Made by a program: the position numbers and the translations under genes
Shown: positions 12,101-21,000 of the stretch, one piece after another
Layout of the letters: every line of letters begins with the position of its first letter
Position numbering within the stretch: the stretch's first letter is position 1
Assembly: GCA_034620365.1 (NCBI GenBank)
Contig: JAQGEQ010000186.1
Location: 558,001-622,000 of the forward strand
Reading direction: 5' to 3'
DNA length: 64,000 nt
Origin: Pegea sp. RAD2-039
Lineage: Eukaryota > Chordata > Thaliacea > Salpida > Salpidae
The notes under the pieces: generated by a model
Database searches by the model: none
What the model was told of the DNA's origin: nothing
Seen by the model: the letters and a program-made list of their open reading frames with translations, nothing else

Positions 12101-15100
12101 AAGTTATGTTTTGTTACTAACTAAGTTTCCTGATTTTAATCCATCAATATAAGCATCATCAATTCCACGAATGATAGATCTTCCACTTGTAGGTATTGAG
12201 ATGTTGTACCACAAACAAAGGGCTTCGTTATTAGGATTGTCAGTTAGCAGTTGTTGTTGTCCTAAAAACAAAGCAAGTTAGCTAATTTAATTATCTTATA
12301 TTTAAAACGGTTTTACCAGATACAGCTGAGTAGGCATCCTCAATTAAATCCACAATATTGCTAGAATCATTTTTCAATACACCATAAGTTGATCCTCGGA
12401 AAACGTTCTTTGATACAAACTAGAACAACAAGGTTTTATTGTTGTGCATCATATACACAATACGTTTGTTGATTGTTTGGTGGTATGCTTGAAATAGTTT
12501 TTTCAATCGAATCTTTATTTTACTAATATTTACTAAACTTTTACTACCACGTGTGAAGGTATCGATCTTGAATCAGAGTAAGTGAGTCAGGTTTTCAATT
12601 AAATGAGAAATTTTTGCGGTTAATTAAGAAGATATATTTTTATAAGTTCTTAGTTTCAATTTGATTTTGGTTAATATTATTTATCAAATTTGTATGTGCG
12701 AAAATAAAAATAAGAAAAAGAATTTCAACTTGGAAATGAAATTCTTAAACAATTTTTTTCATTTAAATTCAGATAAAATATAATTTCAGTAAATCATCCA
12801 AAAATTTGAAAATATAAAATGAGTTCTTACTTTATACAGCTCCTTGTAATTTTTGCCAATAGCAAATATAGGGGTGATGGAACTATTTTCAAGCGCTCTC
12901 ACAACTTGATTAACTGTTGGGTAGTCCTGATCACCCGCCCCAACAAATCTAGAAAAAAACCAAACCTTAAACTCTATTTGAATTATCAAAATTCTTTCGG
13001 CTAATTAGAATTTTTTAGTAAAATTATTCAAGCAAAATAAACCTAAAAAACTAATTCTTGGTGCTCAAATTTAGCTGGAAATTTTCCAACTGCATACATT
13101 TACACTAGCGTGTATGCTATTAATAAAAAGAATGATGAATCTACTAACTTTCCTTCACTATTTGTGTGGCATTCACCATCGTTTTTACGAGTAAATCCTG
13201 CCAATACTCCCATGCCATCACCACCATAATGATAAGCAGACTCAGTAGCAATTAGCATCAAACGCAAAGCATCCTCTTTCCAGCCAACCAGATCGCCACA
13301 TTTGGCTACTTGTAACATGGCATCTAAGGCAGCTTCAGGTGGATCTGCATTTCCAGATACCTTGACTGCACTAACTACTTCCTCAAAAAGTGTAACATTT
13401 GATGTCAACTCAATTCTACTCTCGAATAGAAATGGTGACTCGGTATCATTCCCATAAGGGTGCATCAGTCTGTAAATTTAGTTTTAGATACAAAATGTTT
13501 ATCTTTTTTCAAGTGTGCTCACTTATATGGAGTGGTTTGAGTCATCGGAGTTCGAACCTTATCAACAAAAGTCCCAAATCCGATTCTGACGTTTTCACTT
13601 GATCCTTTTGTGAGACTTATAAGTGTATCAACTAGAAAATAAATCCAATTTTAATTGAAAGCCAAACTATATTTATGTTTGAAACCTATTTGGCCAGCTA
13701 ACTTTTCAACCATTTCTAAATCATCTTTCATACTATATGACAAGTCCATAAGATAATATAAATCAACTGGATATATCTCAGGTTCTTCGACATTGAAACT
13801 AACAGCTACAGTATCGCCAACGCGAATACTTGCCTAGAAGTGGGAAAAAGAAATTAGAGGTTTGAAGCAACCAGAAATTTCTAATTTTACTTATTACTAT
13901 TTTATCATAATTTATTATTTATAAATGTTTAAGATTAGTAGAAGAGTAAACAAACAGATTCTTCTCCTAATGATCATCAGTTTTTTGAGGCAGATTATTT
14001 ATGGAACCTTAGACGAAATATATGATGCTTTACGTCAGCTCTTGATATAGAGCTAGTTACTACTCTTGTTTGACGTCACATTTGACTTCAGACGTACAAA
14101 TGGTAAACAACAATACTGTGCAGATGGTCTTAGTATTTAAATAATATCACTTACAGTATTTGAATGCTTAGAATATTTAATGGAATCAAAAAGAAATAAA
14201 CTTGGTAAAATGTTTTCAAAATAAAATCTTTGTTTAATTTGTTTGTTTTTAATTAAATTGTAATTATCATTATAGAAGTAAAGAAACTTACTGAAGAGTA
14301 AGAGATACTAAATCTGCCTTTAAAAGATTTACTGTATGAACTTGAAAATATCGTTTGTATATTGGAGCAGTTTTGGTCCGAAAGCTCGTCTAATATGTTA
14401 CAACGTTTTTGTATAAAGCTCTGAAAAAAATAGAAATATTTATTAGAAATATGATTTATTCTTGAAGAATTTACTAAATTGCTGAAATATTTGAAATGCA
14501 CTTAAGCGATTATAAGGAGTTGCTTCATATTGTGCAAGAATTTTGAAAGATATAAAAAAAAGAATTTTTATTATATGATTAGAAATAAGTTCCTAAAAAT
14601 GTCAGAATTGTTTGCATCCAAGCTATTATACGCCTGACTAAATGCTATTTAAATTATTGTAGTAAGTAATAAACTTACAATGTTTTTGGTTTCAAAATCA
14701 AATAATGAAGATCAAACCTTGAAAAGAACTTTTCCATAAATTTTGTAAACAAGTGGAAGCAATTTTTCAAATTGTATAATTAAAAAGCAAGTGAATGTCC
14801 TAATAACCTTTTTATCTTGAATTTTATTCTTTATATATTTGTGTGTGACAAAGTAATTTGGTTCAAATTTACTTAATTGGTGTAAAATATGAAAGAATTA
14901 GAACTCAAAAGATCAGAGACAGGATACTAAGACCCAGACTTTGTTTCCAATCAAATGTTAGTGAGTGAAATGACATTTAGAAAGATGACTAGAAAGCGAA
15001 ACTTTGAATAAAAACATGTCATATACTTGATACTAAGCAAGAGAGTTTCTGATAAGATACTGACATAAACCACACGATTTAATTCTAAAATTTCAAACTC

Positions 15101-18060
15101 TTTAAATAGTATGTAACTGTAAAGAATATTTTCTAAAAGATTACTGAATCCGTAAAAAATAGATTACCTCATTTGAGGATATGCAAATTATAAAGTTGGG
15201 ATTTAATGAAGTTTAATCCGAAATATTTCAGGCATTTTTCAGCCTCACGAAGCTTACATTTAATTAATAAAAATTAAACGTGAGTCAATGTTTTAGAAAA
15301 ACCGAAATAATTTAATAATAATTATTAAACTTTTGAATATAAAAGATAAACAAAACTGTTTCAAATCAAGTGAATAAATAGAAATGTCTAGGCACCTCCT
15401 GAGCACACCATTGACATTCTGGATTAGCTTTAATACAGTCTGAAGGAAGTGTAGCCTCATTACAAATATTAATGAGTTCTTCTCGCGAGTAAAAACCAGA
15501 ATAGTAGGAATATCCATACCCATACCCACTTCCACCATAACCCCATCCAGAGCTAGCTGAGCATATATTAAGATCTACAAACACAAACAGGATCACATTA
15601 AAGATAAACTAATTGATAAAAGCGCTTGTTTAGATGTAAAAGAAAATAGTTTGAATTTTGGGAAATATTTTAACGCTAAATATGGACAGATTAAATGAAA
15701 CTATTAAATTTGTTAAGTAAATAAAACACGATACTGTTCTGTAATAGTCGTTTAATATAACAACTGTTGTGGTTATCATTTGCAAATAGAATTATAAGTT
15801 TGGAAAATACCATCAAATTGAAATGCAAAAAACGCTTCAGTAAAAGTGAAACTTTTTTAAAACATGTTTTGATATATATACTTTACATTTTTGTATCTGC
15901 AGTTTTGAATTATAGGCTTAAAAGTGAAGTAAAAAATAAAAGTGATCAAAGTAAATGACAAGTTATTAATTGTTTTCTTATTTTAACATTAACATTTGTT
16001 ATAAGTATTCTTGAAATTTATTAAAATCTAAGAATAAAAAAGCAAGTTTATAAACTTTCTATAGTATTTACAAATGCAAATAGCTAAACAGTTAGAGATT
16101 ATTTCAAAGCTTAGATATAATTGTGTAATCAGTTTCTAAATAGATAATTGTGACAAATATATGATATATTGGTTTGGATTTATATCGTCTGGCTTACATC
16201 AAGTTTTAGTGCTTGAAAAATTTCACAAAATAATTTTGAAGCATTTTAAAGAAAACTGTACGTGACTTTAGATAAACTGGTAATAAATATTTAGCAAAAC
16301 TAGATTAAAGAATTTTCAATGACTATAAATCTTTAAATAAAGTCTTTCATGCATAACACAAGTATATTGCTCACTAAGGTTAATAAATATTGTCAAAATT
16401 TGTTAAAACTTAACAAGATATTTCAATTAGAGCAAAGTTAATTAGACTAATGAAATCAAAATTTAAACTTTTGTTTAAAATTGTTTTTATTTTAGATACA
16501 AGGACAATGGAATATATTGTAATATTTCAAAAATAGTTTTTCGAAACAAAAACACTAATTACTGTAAAATATGCTGTTTAAAATCAAATTTAGTTGGTTT
16601 AAAACCAAATATTTAACTGTTTTTAGCTTTAAACTTAACTTTGTAATCTTACAAATAAAAACTAAGTGAAAGAAATTGGTAAATATTCAAATATAGTGAT
16701 AAATAAATTAAATAATTGAGATTAATTAAGGACAACAGACTTTTAATTCAAATCTGTCTGAACAAGTTTTGAAACCAACAAAGATTTGAATAGAACAAAA
16801 AAATCTTGGCAATATATTGTCGATGAAACTTGATGTTTAGGGCGTACCTGGTTTTATTTTGAATATCTAAAGACTATGATTTAATTGTCAAGATTAAAAA
16901 AAGGGTTGTTAGATTATTTAAGAATTTTATTTGTAAGTTTATTTATGATTCACTTTTTCTGATTTTAGTAAACAGTAGTTTCTTATCAGCAAAACTTTTA
17001 TATTTAATTTTTTTATTTTTTAACACAGCTATAATTTATAAATAAAATCAAAATTTTAAAAATGGGCGAAATGTATTTTAGCTTTAGGAAAATAAGATTT
17101 TTTTCAGTTTAAAAATCAGAAATATTTTTAATAAGTCAAAATAAACTAAGAAACGTAAAAAATTAGAACCACAACTTTTCTTACAAAAGAAAGACAAAAT
17201 AAAACTTAGATATATGGTTGAAAGTTTAATCCAAATATTCAGAAGGTAATTATCTAACAAAATTGTAAATGTAAGCCACTATCGTAGCTTAAGGCTAATA
17301 TTACTTGATGAAATAAAACTTATAAAATACTTTAAAGTATTAACACGATATAAAAAGCGCCAAATTCAAAAAATTAATCTGAAAAATATTTTTATTTTAA
17401 TACAATTTTTTCTCATTTAATAAACAGATGATAACAAGAAATAAGAAAAATATTACATATATAGGTTTTGGTTAGTGCAAAAATAAACTTTGTTAATATA
17501 ATCATGTTGGTATAATCACAGTTTCAAGTCAAATTTGAAAAATGGTAGCCACTTCAAAGCTCTATTTTTTATGTTTATGATTTTATTAGTCATTTTATTC
17601 ACAAACCAACTATCTCAATTGAAGAGGGGATTTCCCGTTTAGTTAACTTGCTTGCCTATATCACGTAAGTCGGACGCAGTCATGTGGAACAAGTTAGTCG
17701 ATATGACTTTGACCTTGCTGCAAATTACGCAGATTCAAAAAACTCTAAAACAACCCCGTAATGGAAATTTGCACTTTTTATTTGCTGAAGATATTCGTTG
17801 AAACAAATCTCAGCTATTGTAAACAAGGCAAGATTGAAAATAAAACCTTCAGGCTGTATTTATTGAAAACAATAATGAAAGTTTGAAATTAAATATTTTC
17901 AGAAGCTAGATAAAGTTTAAGTTTTCATCAACAACATCAACTTCATCAATATCGAATATTTGAAATTCTATTTACCTTCAAAAGTTTTCTCTTCAGCTAC
18001 AGATAGTTTTAAGAAGATCAGAAGAAATAAGAGAACTCCAAAACCATGAGAAGGACTCAT
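25..18060 (-). CDS. Integrin beta subunit with giant Calx-beta cytoplasmic tail (3' end outside window)
   Basis: Cell-surface adhesion receptor subunit. ATG at 18060 opens a signal peptide (MSPSHGFGVLLFLLIFLKLS). The exons up to the membrane are 17976-18060, 15396-15574, 14292-14420, 13686-13833, 13523-13631, 13149-13469, 12831-12948, 12317-12419, 12122-12261, 11658-11810, 11458-11599, 11266-11401, 10993-11209, 10801-10939, 10617-10751 and 10255-10413. Together they total 2413 nt in one unbroken frame, about 804 residues. Order: PSI, beta-I with MIDAS DLSYS, cysteine-rich stalk, beta-tail, one membrane helix. After it come about 2,100 residues of tandem Calx-beta domains, continuing beyond the left edge, so the protein exceeds roughly 2,900 residues; a typical integrin beta has about 800. 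Vertebrate ITGB4 is the known integrin with a Calx-beta domain in its tail, but it has one. The membrane-proximal HDRRE motif and NPxY talin site are not visible at their usual place. Start and ectodomain are secure; some exon edges within the array are approximate. Confidence 0.93.
235..616 (-). repeat. Calx-beta unit 19 (E-like)
   Basis: LPGKVGFEKPVVKV, EEIVIPVHRTINT, then KKIRVLWKSAPKEG, SKGEEVSHIKIDIDQF, FTIRLIEP and CDVIIENDIG. Phase-1 donor at 234/235. Confidence 0.78.
617..1173 (-). repeat. Calx-beta unit 18 (class D-like)
   Basis: Short leading exon (FEIKVQRPYEIQD), then ISFADLNIESYQSQSHVTIK, VLRSDDFKGRVIVPWSI, ETFKEGEEESHIEIEL, ENFTVVLGKPTGDFGL and VSIINDI. The intron near 700-780 is modelled from a GTTGGA donor (NFT/VVL junction), the only phase-compatible choice I found. 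Runs into unit 19 without a boundary intron. Confidence 0.75.
1227..1612 (-). repeat. Calx-beta unit 17 (class E)
   Basis: DAGVVETERDQIEV, VTIPVTRSGNSKYPCQVTW, EEGTAIRGKHYR, GVLEFAADET, ITIPIENDPSGDQMYF and VILNNVK. Very similar to units 5 and 15 in the TRSGN and NDPSG motifs. Confidence 0.82.
1663..2080 (-). repeat. Calx-beta unit 16 (D-like, with Thr-rich insertion)
   Basis: GAGVVNMASPSVKVRQSRGV, VRRKNGSKGAAEVPWF, a short threonine-rich stretch (VVPTTTTKSAVSEND), then LIFEEGEVDKVIDIKL and VIVDNDLG. It mixes the class A feature RR with the class D feature KGxxxVPW. Confidence 0.78.
2135..2547 (-). repeat. Calx-beta unit 15 (class E)
   Basis: CSVGFSHSEYTV, LLPLLREGPKYRSIAVGY, DGTATDVKNYIGDDGHGRVE, DTKKDILIPIMNDTSGGN and INIENVAG. 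The TKK-IxIP and NDxSG features group it with units 5, 10 and 17. Confidence 0.8.
2548..2970 (-). repeat. Calx-beta unit 14 (class D)
   Basis: VPGFFHLEKSDYYF, VNVLRSEGLKGCVSLPWRI, GTVEFEDGQDLSQIEIKF, IILLPPDGRADLQD and ITVEND. Shares the LLPPDG turn with units 4 and 9 and the KGxVxxPW pattern with units 18 and 20. Continues directly into unit 15 within an exon. Confidence 0.82.
3029..3421 (-). repeat. Calx-beta unit 13 (class C-like)
   Basis: RGELSFASDHFSF, SFPVFRNKDSSGIVTAFW, YEGTNGTIAFEDGEEM, IDPPSGRAMLGEY and VVVNDV. Assignment to class C rests mainly on its position in the five-unit order and is weaker than for the other classes. Confidence 0.78.
3574..3979 (-). repeat. Calx-beta unit 12 (class B)
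   Basis: DSGVVGFPSSRY, LVIPVQRTSGADGHVTVSWY, GKHYLPGEGNLVFGDGEV, TPTGGATLNVKETKVVLEND. Terminal END motif kept. Third copy of the unit 2/7 type. Confidence 0.87.
4032..4815 (-). repeat. Calx-beta unit 11 (class A)
   Basis: VEFVRKRYLFRQSQPVARIP and VRRSNNNGSLKIDW, then a long Asp/Ser/Thr-rich insertion of about 60 residues (including STGTGGNLDEDDTFN), then SITFEDGQTETEIEILL and VIRDKG. The largest of the three class A insertions. Confidence 0.8.
4912..5426 (-). repeat. Calx-beta unit 10 (class E)
   Basis: EVPTIVMRRPTL, LTVLRHGDVNDVTFVAWE, EDGSAKNDVNF, MVFDPYETKKKIMIPV and LTDIRGTGKLGD. The terminal acidic motif is replaced by VILEPVP. Intron inside the unit between 5089 and about 5250. Confidence 0.75.
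5491..5895 (-). repeat. Calx-beta unit 9 (class D)
   Basis: ESGQFEFNKTSF, VVPVIRSGGSDGDVEVQW, GILDFKDGEVTKNIEITL, MVLLPSEDGSLKLG and ILGEAG. Clear copy of the unit 4 type, sharing RSxGSDGD and the LLP motif. Confidence 0.83.
6173..6590 (-). repeat. Calx-beta unit 8 (class C)
   Basis: DRSVIQFSKTSY, VKIPLLRTGS, IDGTAISGIDFE and YVTFDSGVTRATVEILL, then an extended, acidic C-half loop (LDTELDLKDDDTSLSEFG). Ends VSIVSARG, without the acidic terminal motif. Confidence 0.78.
6643..7039 (-). repeat. Calx-beta unit 7 (class B)
   Basis: DAGTLGFSKATY, IPVHRLGGMDGKV, TRWRTVEGSAKDGKDYEG, GILTFAHNQV, EKRFNVEL and ILSDEG. Near-duplicate of unit 2 over its whole length. Confidence 0.87.
7096..7703 (-). repeat. 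Calx-beta unit 6 (class A)
   Basis: VEFAKSKYIARRSGK then LRIPVHRSSTEG, followed by a serine- and acid-rich insertion of about 45 residues (including STAASSPLSSDDEED), then LLFEEGVNTMEITLPL and VVILNDIG. The insertion lies at the same place as in units 1 and 11. A short intron ends at an acceptor just before ACTCTTCG (about position 7551). Confidence 0.8.
7759..8152 (-). repeat. Calx-beta unit 5 (class E)
   Basis: DLGVVSFAQPSF, LLITRSGNCENTAF, ATSGVHYRG and AVYNDPNHIG. It ends ITCVASG rather than in an acidic E-(N/D)-D motif, so the terminal calcium ligands look lost. Resembles units 15 and 17. Confidence 0.82.
8203..8600 (-). repeat. Calx-beta unit 4 (class D)
   Basis: Begins EPGLFEFSKP; has LTVIRSLGSDGDIKVPW, LLFENGEISKNIDL and CMLPPTGGAKLG. 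Matches units 9 and 14, including the LLP/MLP turn. The usual GxxY loop is replaced by a short Gly/Asn-rich segment. Phase-1 intron at both ends. Confidence 0.83.
8657..9117 (-). repeat. Calx-beta unit 3 (class C)
   Basis: A textbook unit: EINVLRTRSTRG, VKWHTEDDTAKAGKDYE, SGVLTFEDGT, IPIIDNDEY and terminal IIEDDG. The acidic ends are of the kind that coordinate calcium in the Calx-beta domains of the sodium-calcium exchanger. Ends in phase 1. Confidence 0.88.
9118..9503 (-). repeat. Calx-beta unit 2 (class B)
   Basis: Starts DPGVIGFPKPSY and contains IPVHRTVGMDG, SGKHY, GVLHFSDGQV, EKAFNVEL and LLSDDE. It is very close to units 7 and 12. The second exon (9073-9263) runs on into unit 3 without a boundary intron. 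Confidence 0.85.
9556..10176 (-). repeat. Calx-beta unit 1 (class A)
   Basis: First domain after the membrane. N-half has YLLRKSAKVAVIPVRRS and VQWRTY; C-half has FEDGEDFANIEIPL and IVIEDEG. A linker rich in Lys/Arg and then Ser/Asp (about 60 residues) splits the two halves. Exons 9969-10176, 9763-9915 and 9556-9710. Confidence 0.8.
10255..10413 (-). other. Integrin transmembrane exon and short juxtamembrane linker
   Basis: Encodes one hydrophobic helix of about 22 residues (LLIILWAFLLFLLIGLLLLC) followed by a basic, cysteine-bearing stop-transfer segment CWRCCIYAIDKEKEKAFIR. The canonical integrin HDRRE-type motif is absent, and only some 25 residues separate the helix from the first Calx-beta domain. 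Topology follows from the N-terminal signal peptide and the single helix: everything encoded below 10255 faces the cytoplasm. Confidence 0.88.
10617..10939 (-). other. Integrin beta-tail (membrane-proximal ectodomain)
   Basis: Two exons, 10801-10939 and 10617-10751, separated by a 49-base intron. The first begins TCPECELFEHCVKC, a standard start for the beta-tail domain. The second carries VTLCSRVDEQDGCKYYYGF, matching the family's C..(D/E)..C.FY pattern. It ends in phase 1 and joins the transmembrane exon as Arg-Cys-Lys. Confidence 0.85.
10993..11810 (-). other. Integrin cysteine-rich I-EGF stalk
   Basis: Four exons rich in cysteine with I-EGF spacing, for example CGICFCPAGWTGQSCE, GNCICDPGYKHIKG and CGICQCKDGFTGPLC. 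In integrins this stalk transmits the bent-to-extended conformational change. The junction FDCSST/ENSNKC uses a donor at 11657/11658, the only phase-compatible choice I found. Confidence 0.88.
12122..13833 (-). other. Integrin beta-I (VWA-like) ligand-binding domain and end of hybrid domain
   Basis: Six exons encode the family's hallmark sequences: YPVDLYYLMDLSYSMKDDLE (MIDAS, DxSxS), VSGNADPPEAALDA (matching the conserved SGNLDSPEGGLDA that supplies metal ligands), CGDLVGW, NDGECH, QDYPTVNQVV and PIFAIGKNYKELY. All the metal-site acidic residues that I can align by eye are present, so the domain should bind divalent cation and ligand. The last exons (12317-12419, 12122-12261) lead back into the hybrid domain. 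Confidence 0.92.
14071..14078. promoter_or_regulatory. CRE octamer in an integrin intron
   Basis: TGACGTCA in the intron between exons 14292-14420 and 13686-13833, inside a GC-richer patch (14030-14110) that stands out from its AT-rich surroundings. Confidence 0.4.
15396..15574 (-). other. Integrin PSI-region exon with Gly/Tyr-rich insertion
   Basis: Contains the PSI cysteine pattern (NICNEATLPSDC then CQWC) expected at the N-terminus of integrin beta chains, where it helps keep the receptor inactive. Between the first cysteine and the rest sits an unusual run of glycine, tyrosine and serine (GWGYGGSGYGYGYSYYSGFY). The following exon, 14292-14420, carries RCNILDELSDQNC and completes the region. 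Confidence 0.8.
17976..18060 (-). other. Integrin first exon: start codon and signal peptide
   Basis: The exon encodes a 28-residue start with a leucine/phenylalanine-rich hydrophobic core followed by SVAEEKTFE, typical of a secretory signal with cleavage near SVA. It ends in phase 1 at a GTAAAT donor. The next exon (15396-15574) begins after TTTGTAG and restores the frame as Asp-Leu-Asn-Ile-Cys. The intron between them is about 2.4 kb. Confidence 0.85.
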
Positions 18061-21000
18061 TTTTTGGATTGAATGTCTGTTAAAAAGAAATTAATTCGAC
18101 GACAACTTAATAATAAATCATTTTAACAAAAGTTTCAACAAACCAGTTCCTCTGACGGCTTCTATTTGTAAATTATCCTTTTTAAAGATTTGTAAATACT
18201 AAATGACATTTACAACAAATTAATAAAAAGCTAAACTTCCAAAATCTGGTTTTAGAACAAAGTATTCGTTTAAAATAGAGTTCTAAGTTCGTTTGTATAT
18301 AAATAAAGACTGAAAAAATTTAAGCTTTACACATCTTCCACAGATACAATAAGAAATTAATTTCTAATCCTTAATATAATTCTATAAATACATCTTTGAT
18401 CTTAGACCCACAAATATAAATTCTAAGAAATTAAAAAAAAACACTTTTTAATAAAATAAATAAAAATATCTGACCAAAGCAGTTCTCGCCACTTTATTAA
18501 GGAATACAATTACATTTTAATACGACATTAAAGATTAAAATGATGCAATCAACAGCTGCATCGATCTGAGATGAACACACTTTCAATGTTGTGAGCAAAT
18601 GTCTCAAACTAATTGTCTTTTCTCATCACTTTATGAAACTAACATTTTATTTAAAAACGTTACGCATTAGAAAAAAATCTTTTACTGAAATCACGAATGT
18701 ATGAGTTATTAGGTGATTAAGAAAATTATCTAAAAAATTTCAAGACTTTTTATTATGTAATTTTATTAATGGGATCCTTAGTGGGGTAAAGTTTAACAAA
18801 TTAAGTTCATTTTAAAATTTGTATCTGTTAAGAAACTTACTATGTTGGTATTTATCAGAAAAGTATTTAAAAAGAAAGTATTATTGTACAATAATCTGTT
18901 GAAGCTTAAGAAATTCTAAAAATAATGTTTTAATTACATACATAAACAATTTGAAAGTATCTAAAATAGCTGAAATAAGAAGATTTTAAAACAAACAATA
19001 AATAATCTTAATGTAACTCTTTATAATTTTCAATAAAATATGGAATGATTCATTAATTTCTTTATAATTTTATTCATCTTGTAATCAATCAAAATAAAAA
19101 ACAAAATCAAAGCATTGTTTTATTTCTAAGAAATCAGATCTAGTTTAAAACAAAACTTTTCCATTCCTGTAATAAGCAGCTTGGTAGTCTAGTTTTTCAA
19201 ATAAAAAATAAAATCAATAAAAAATAATTATGAAGTCTCATAAATAAATTCTCTATTTTTTGTGGTTTCTGATAATAAGCAAGATGATTTTATTAAATTT
19301 CTTATAAAATACTGAGCCAATAAAAATTTCAATGTGCTTATTATAAGCGGGTGAATCCTTAGGACCTTTAAGTAAAGTAAGATTTATTTGTGAAGTAGAT
19401 TTTGATGTTGAGGAGCTTTCACCTATTAAACAGCTGAATTTTTATCTATGTCTTTTATCAAGTCTCTAACCAAATTCAAATTTTTGGGTTTTAGGTTTGA
19501 ATGTCAAAGCTGTTAACATGCTGCCAGCAAACAATGATATTTAATTCACTTCGAAAGTTTATTCATCTCAGTAAGAAAAATGTTTTATTTTTTTAAGTAG
19601 GTACATTCTAAAATTCATTAGATTGGTATTCTTATAGAGTTTACAAGCGATCGGTATTATTATTGTAAAAAAAAATGTAAATTTCAAAGTATACACAAAA
19701 GATTTTTTTGGAACGCTTAATTGCGTATGACCAAATTATTTTTAGTTACAAGTATTTGTGAAAAAACGAACAAACGAACTGAAATGCCTCTGTAAGCAAT
19801 GCTAAATAGTAATTTACATACCTGTCAACTTAATGAATATCCTATTTTTATTGTCATTATTTGTTAGTCTTATTGTTAAGAACTGACTTAAAGTAGGTTT
19901 AATACCCTAAAGCGCGTTTAGTTCATCTTTTTTTGAGATGTACATGATCTAATGCTCAAGTATGAAAGACAGTTGAACATAAATTGGTTTGCCTTAAGCA
20001 ATCGAATGAAGTGTTATTATTTTTTTCGAAATGTTTTGAATTTTTAGCTAAATTTTTTGCTAAACAAAAACTCTTAATACTTATTTCAATTTTCGAACAA
20101 AAAAATGATTGAATGTAAAGAAAAAAATGAAAGTAAATTTTAAACTTTCACCAAAATAGACTACATGATTTTTTACATTAAATTGTAAATTCTTGAATAA
20201 GATCATTTTGTAGAACTTTATTTTTATGTCTTGTAGTTATAAACTATTTATTAAAGGTTACTTAGTCATAAAAATTCTTAGCAAACGAAAAAATTGTACC
20301 ATTAAGAGAAACTCATGTTGGTAAATTTTGGGGTTCTATAAATCTGAAAGAAAACGTTTTTTTATAAACACAACAACAATTTTCCTAGTTAATGTTGAAA
20401 CAAAAGATGTTAAAATGTAATTTTTTATATCTGGTTAACATCTTGTACCTTTACATAACTGATTTATATTTTTATAATTTAGTAATAAAAAATAATGAAT
20501 ATAAATTTAATAGTATAAAAATAATTAAATCTAATAATTGAATCAAATTTTTCATTTGTTTAAATAATTCTTCTCTAAGACATTAAAGCACATTAGATCA
20601 TAATTCAATGCAGACTTCTATATATAATGAAGATCAAATGGTCTTCCGATAAGTTTAGAGACAACAGTTTACAGTAATCAGCTTTATGCAAAACTTGAAA
20701 CTTTCAATTTTGCATCTTTAAAAAAGAACTTTCAACTTTTGATCATAATTGTAAATAAATATTTAAATAAAATGTTGAAATAATAACAAATTTTTAGGGT
20801 TTTAGCAAACTATAAGCAGCCAATTAAACACTTGTTTGTAATAAAATTATACTAGTAAGTAACAGAAGCATGTCATATAGATATTCCTTGATAAAACAAA
20901 TATTGTTATTCGACTCGTCGGCCTTGGGCGTCGCCGTAAATTTGAACCACAAGTATGAAGATTACAGCTTGAAAAATTCCTAATCAATTGTACCTTGCAA

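Noticed and set aside
15601-15958. Plus-strand 63-codon frame in the first integrin intron
   Set aside because: No motif and intronic; the translation is compositionally like other AT-rich noncoding frames.
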